7,219 nt of DNA from assembly GCA_014381035.1 (NCBI GenBank), contig JACMIS010000070.1, forward strand, positions 1 through 7,219, read 5' to 3'. Positions within the stretch are counted from its first letter, which is position 1, and every line of letters begins with the position of its first letter. Source of the DNA: Armatimonadota bacterium. GTDB taxonomy: Bacteria > Armatimonadota > Armatimonadia > Armatimonadales > Armatimonadaceae. The notes under the pieces were generated by a model. It did no database searches and had not been told where the DNA came from. It worked only from the letters and a program-made list of their open reading frames with translations. The translations under genes and the position numbers were made by a program. Shown here piece after piece: positions 5,407-7,219 of the stretch.

Positions 5407-6487
5407 CTTTCTTTCCGGTTATTCCGCCGTCAATCAAGGACACTGCCACCCGCGCATCGTCGGGGCACTGGTTGCGCAGGCGCAGAAACTGACGCTGGTC
5501 AGTCGTGCGTTCCACAGCAACCTGCTCGGTGAGTACGCGAAATTCATCACCGACTACTTCGGCTACGACCGGGTTCTGCCGATGAACACCGGCGTTGAAG
5601 GCGGCGAAACCGCCGTCAAACTGGCGCGACGCTGGGGCTACGAACGCAAAGGCATCGCCGAAAACCAGGCGAAAATCGTCTTCGCCGAGGGCAACTTCTG
5701 GGGGCGCACACTGGCAGCGATCTCCTCGTCCACCGACCCATCGAGTTATCGCGGCTTCGGACCGTTCCTACCCGGATTCGTCCTGGTGCCGTACAACGAC
5801 CTCGCCGCGCTGGAGACCGCATTCTCCGATCCCACTGTCGCCGCGTTCATGATCGAACCGATCCAGGGCGAGGCGGGCGTCGTGATCCCCGATGAGGGGT
5901 ACCTGAGATCGGTGCGCGAACTATGCGACCGGTACGATGTGTTGCTCATCGCCGACGAGATCCAGACCGGGCTATGCCGCACCGGGAAAATGCTCGCCTG
6001 CGACCACGAAAGCGTCCGCCCGGATATCCTCGTACTCGGCAAGGCACTCAGCGGCGGCGTGTTACCGGTCAGTGCGGTATTGGCGGACGATGCTGTGATG
6101 CTAAATATCAAACCGGGTGAGCACGGCAGCACCTATGGCGGCAACCCGTTAGCGTGCGCCGTGGCGATGGAAGCATTGAAAGTACTGCGCGACGAAAAAA
6201 TGGCGGAGAACGCCGCCGCGATGGGCGATCTCCTGCGCGAAGGGCTGCGAAGCCTCGACTCGCCACGAATTGATACCGTGCGCGGCAAGGGTTTATTGAA
6301 CGCCATCGTGATCAACCATTCGCATCCAAACGCGGCATGGGAGATCTGTCTTCGCTTGATGGAACACGGGTTGCTGGCGAAACCGACGCACGGAAACAAG
6401 ATCCGGTTTGCCCCCCCGCTCCTCATCAATGCCACGCAGGTGTCAGAGTGCGTCGGGATTATCGGACAGGTGCTAAAGGATTTTTAG
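5267..6487 (+). CDS. rocD: Ornithine--oxo-acid transaminase (ornithine aminotransferase)
   Basis: A 406-aa class III PLP aminotransferase that converts L-ornithine and 2-oxoglutarate to glutamate 5-semialdehyde and glutamate in the cytoplasm, linking arginine/ornithine breakdown to proline and glutamate. The N-terminal signature [23 protein letters not shown] (residues about 16-38) and [17 protein letters not shown] are diagnostic of ornithine aminotransferase within the class. The PLP phosphate-binding turn is [39 protein letters not shown] carries the cofactor-binding Asp, and the Schiff-base lysine is in [35 protein letters not shown] and the C-terminal [12 protein letters not shown] complete the fold. 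Length is normal. ATG 5267 is preceded only by AAAGG at 11 nt, and an in-frame TGA (5249-5251) excludes a longer form. It is separated from the lipoprotein gene by the palindrome and is likely transcribed independently. Confidence 0.96.
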   Translation: MLTSVRTPHFLELEARYGAHNYHPLPVVLERGEGVFVWDVDGKRYFDFLSGYSAVNQGHCHPRIVGALVAQAQKLTLVSRAFHSNLLGEYAKFITDYFGYDRVLPMNTGVEGGETAVKLARRWGYERKGIAENQAKIVFAEGNFWGRTLAAISSSTDPSSYRGFGPFLPGFVLVPYNDLAALETAFSDPTVAAFMIEPIQGEAGVVIPDEGYLRSVRELCDRYDVLLIADEIQTGLCRTGKMLACDHESVRPDILVLGKALSGGVLPVSAVLADDAVMLNIKPGEHGSTYGGNPLACAVAMEALKVLRDEKMAENAAAMGDLLREGLRSLDSPRIDTVRGKGLLNAIVINHSHPNAAWEICLRLMEHGLLAKPTHGNKIRFAPPLLINATQVSECVGIIGQVLKDF

Positions 6488-6491
6488 CGTC

Positions 6492-6527
6492 GGGAATAGT
6501 TCCCCTCCTATTCCGAATGGGAGGGGA
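6492..6527 (+). promoter_or_regulatory. Competing hairpins in the rocD-GNAT intergenic region
   Basis: The main hairpin has 13-nt arms, TCCCCTCCTATTC (6501-6513) and GAATGGGAGGGGA (6515-6527), with one G.T pair. The few central bases would open as the loop. An alternative stem pairs GGAATAG (6493-6499) with CTATTCC (6508-6514), and GGGAA (6492-6496) can pair with TTCCC (6500-6504). These use the same bases, so they exclude one another. No T-tract follows, so this is not a canonical terminator. CCTCCT (6504-6509) is also complementary to the AGGAGG ribosome site of the next gene (6592-6597). Confidence 0.5.
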
Positions 6528-6603
6528 GAGACCCAGTAGAAGGAACCCCAACCCCGCCCGCCGAAATAAATCGCGCCGAAAACGACTCGGCAGGAGGTAC
6601 CCG

Positions 6604-7219
6604 ATGAATCAGCAGACTCCCGCCCCGAACGACACCGCTGGCGACCCCGCCGCGACCGATTCGTCGTTCCTTCTCCGCAAGGTCGACTTTGCCGCCTTGA
6701 GCGATGACGCTCACAAGGAATATCTTGCATTTCAGAACCGACTCCGTGCCGAATCCCACCCCGACGACCCGCCGCGAACCATCGAAGCCCACCTTGCCCG
6801 GCGGCGCAACGTTCCGCCATTCATCGAACTTCAAAACTGGGAGGTACGCGATATAAATCGCGCCGATAGCCCTGTCGTCGGTCTTGGCGAACTTCAAATC
6901 GCGCATCAGCAAGAAAACCAGCATGTCGCTTCGTTTCATATCCAGGTGTTGCCAGAGCGACGGCGCGAGGGGATCGCACGACAACTCCTCCCTGCCATCG
7001 TGATGGCGGCGCAAGAAAAGGGGCGCACCATGCTCATGTCAGACAGTAACGACCGTGCTCCTGCCGGGGAACTGTTCCTGCAACGTATCGGTGCTGAACC
7101 GGGGCTTCACTCCCATACCAACCAGCTCACTTTATCCGAACTGGAACACGACGCTATTAAGAAGTACCGGGAAGAGTCGGAACGACACTTGAATAGCGAT
7201 TTCGAACTGGTCTATTGCG
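6604..7219 (+). CDS. GNAT-family N-acetyltransferase, 3'-truncated
   Basis: This frame stays open from ATG 6604 to the right edge (205 complete codons, no stop). The start is strong, with AGGAGG (6592-6597) 6 nt upstream. After a Pro/Ala/Asp-rich leader (about 1-20), residues about 22-178 form a GNAT domain that transfers acetyl from acetyl-CoA to an amine. VVGLGELQIAHQ is the beta-4-type strand block. SFHIQVLPERRREGIARQLLPAIV (about 110-133) is motif A, with the acetyl-CoA pyrophosphate loop R-R-E-G-I-A (120-125). APAGELFLQRIGAE follows, matching the usual D..A..F..RLGA region. The segment HSHTNQLTLSEL...SDFELVY is the linker seen in tandem-GNAT proteins (mycothiol-synthase-like architecture), so a second GNAT domain probably follows outside the window. 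The substrate cannot be told. It lies 116 nt after rocD, with no clear promoter of its own seen, so read-through from rocD is possible. Confidence 0.85.
   Translation, partial: MNQQTPAPNDTAGDPAATDSSFLLRKVDFAALSDDAHKEYLAFQNRLRAESHPDDPPRTIEAHLARRRNVPPFIELQNWEVRDINRADSPVVGLGELQIAHQQENQHVASFHIQVLPERRREGIARQLLPAIVMAAQEKGRTMLMSDSNDRAPAGELFLQRIGAEPGLHSHTNQLTLSELEHDAIKKYREESERHLNSDFELVYC

Noticed and set aside
6508..7014. 168-aa minus-strand frame, and 6473-6820 minus, over the right end
   Set aside because: Both are opposite the GNAT gene, whose plus-strand frame has a strong ribosome site and a clear acetyl-CoA motif.

Overview
This window comes from a moderately GC-rich bacterial chromosome and carries ordinary, mostly housekeeping-type genes. 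No phage, transposon, CRISPR or defence genes are visible. Four things point to a deep-branching, non-proteobacterial lineage: a separately encoded second half of the glycine decarboxylase P protein (the two-subunit GcvPA/GcvPB form), a DUF1844 protein, a lone STAS anti-anti-sigma factor, and a probable two-domain GNAT protein. Armatimonadota is my best guess, with Chloroflexota, Acidobacteriota or Bacillota-like groups as alternatives. This is inferred from gene content only and is not certain.

Layout. Bases 1-884 (+) are the 3' part of gcvPB. After it, 1012-1395 (+) is a single-gene unit for a STAS anti-sigma-factor antagonist, with its own sigma-70-type promoter (915-943) and a strong two-way terminator hairpin (1412-1459). 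That terminator separates it from a convergent block of three minus-strand genes: an unrecognised helical 193-aa protein (1496-2077), a DUF1844 protein (2255-2680, own promoter at 2751-2780) and the 16S rRNA methyltransferase RsmE (2873-3625). Divergent from rsmE is a secreted lipoprotein (3776-5122, +). It has a lipobox, a Pro/Ser linker, a carboxypeptidase-regulatory-like beta domain and a larger alpha/beta domain. The divergent promoters appear to share one -35 region. After an unusual 67-bp near-palindrome (5135-5201) comes rocD, ornithine aminotransferase (5267-6487, +). Then, past a leader with mutually exclusive hairpins, a GNAT acetyltransferase starts at 6604 and runs off the right edge.

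How they work together. The genes do not form one pathway. gcvPB (glycine cleavage) and rocD (ornithine to glutamate semialdehyde) are both PLP enzymes of amino-acid catabolism, but they lie far apart in separate transcription units. The STAS protein implies partner-switching control of a sigma factor whose kinase is not in the window. Three of the six genes whose start lies in the window appear to use TTG or GTG starts.

I did not find a convincing new multi-gene system. The items most worth a second look are non-coding: the 32-bp-arm palindrome before rocD, a well-placed ribosome site that opens a 53-codon ORF overlapping rocD out of frame, and the competing hairpins before the GNAT gene. 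Among proteins, the 193-aa protein and the His-rich lipoprotein are the least explained. All intergenic gaps are under 200 bases.
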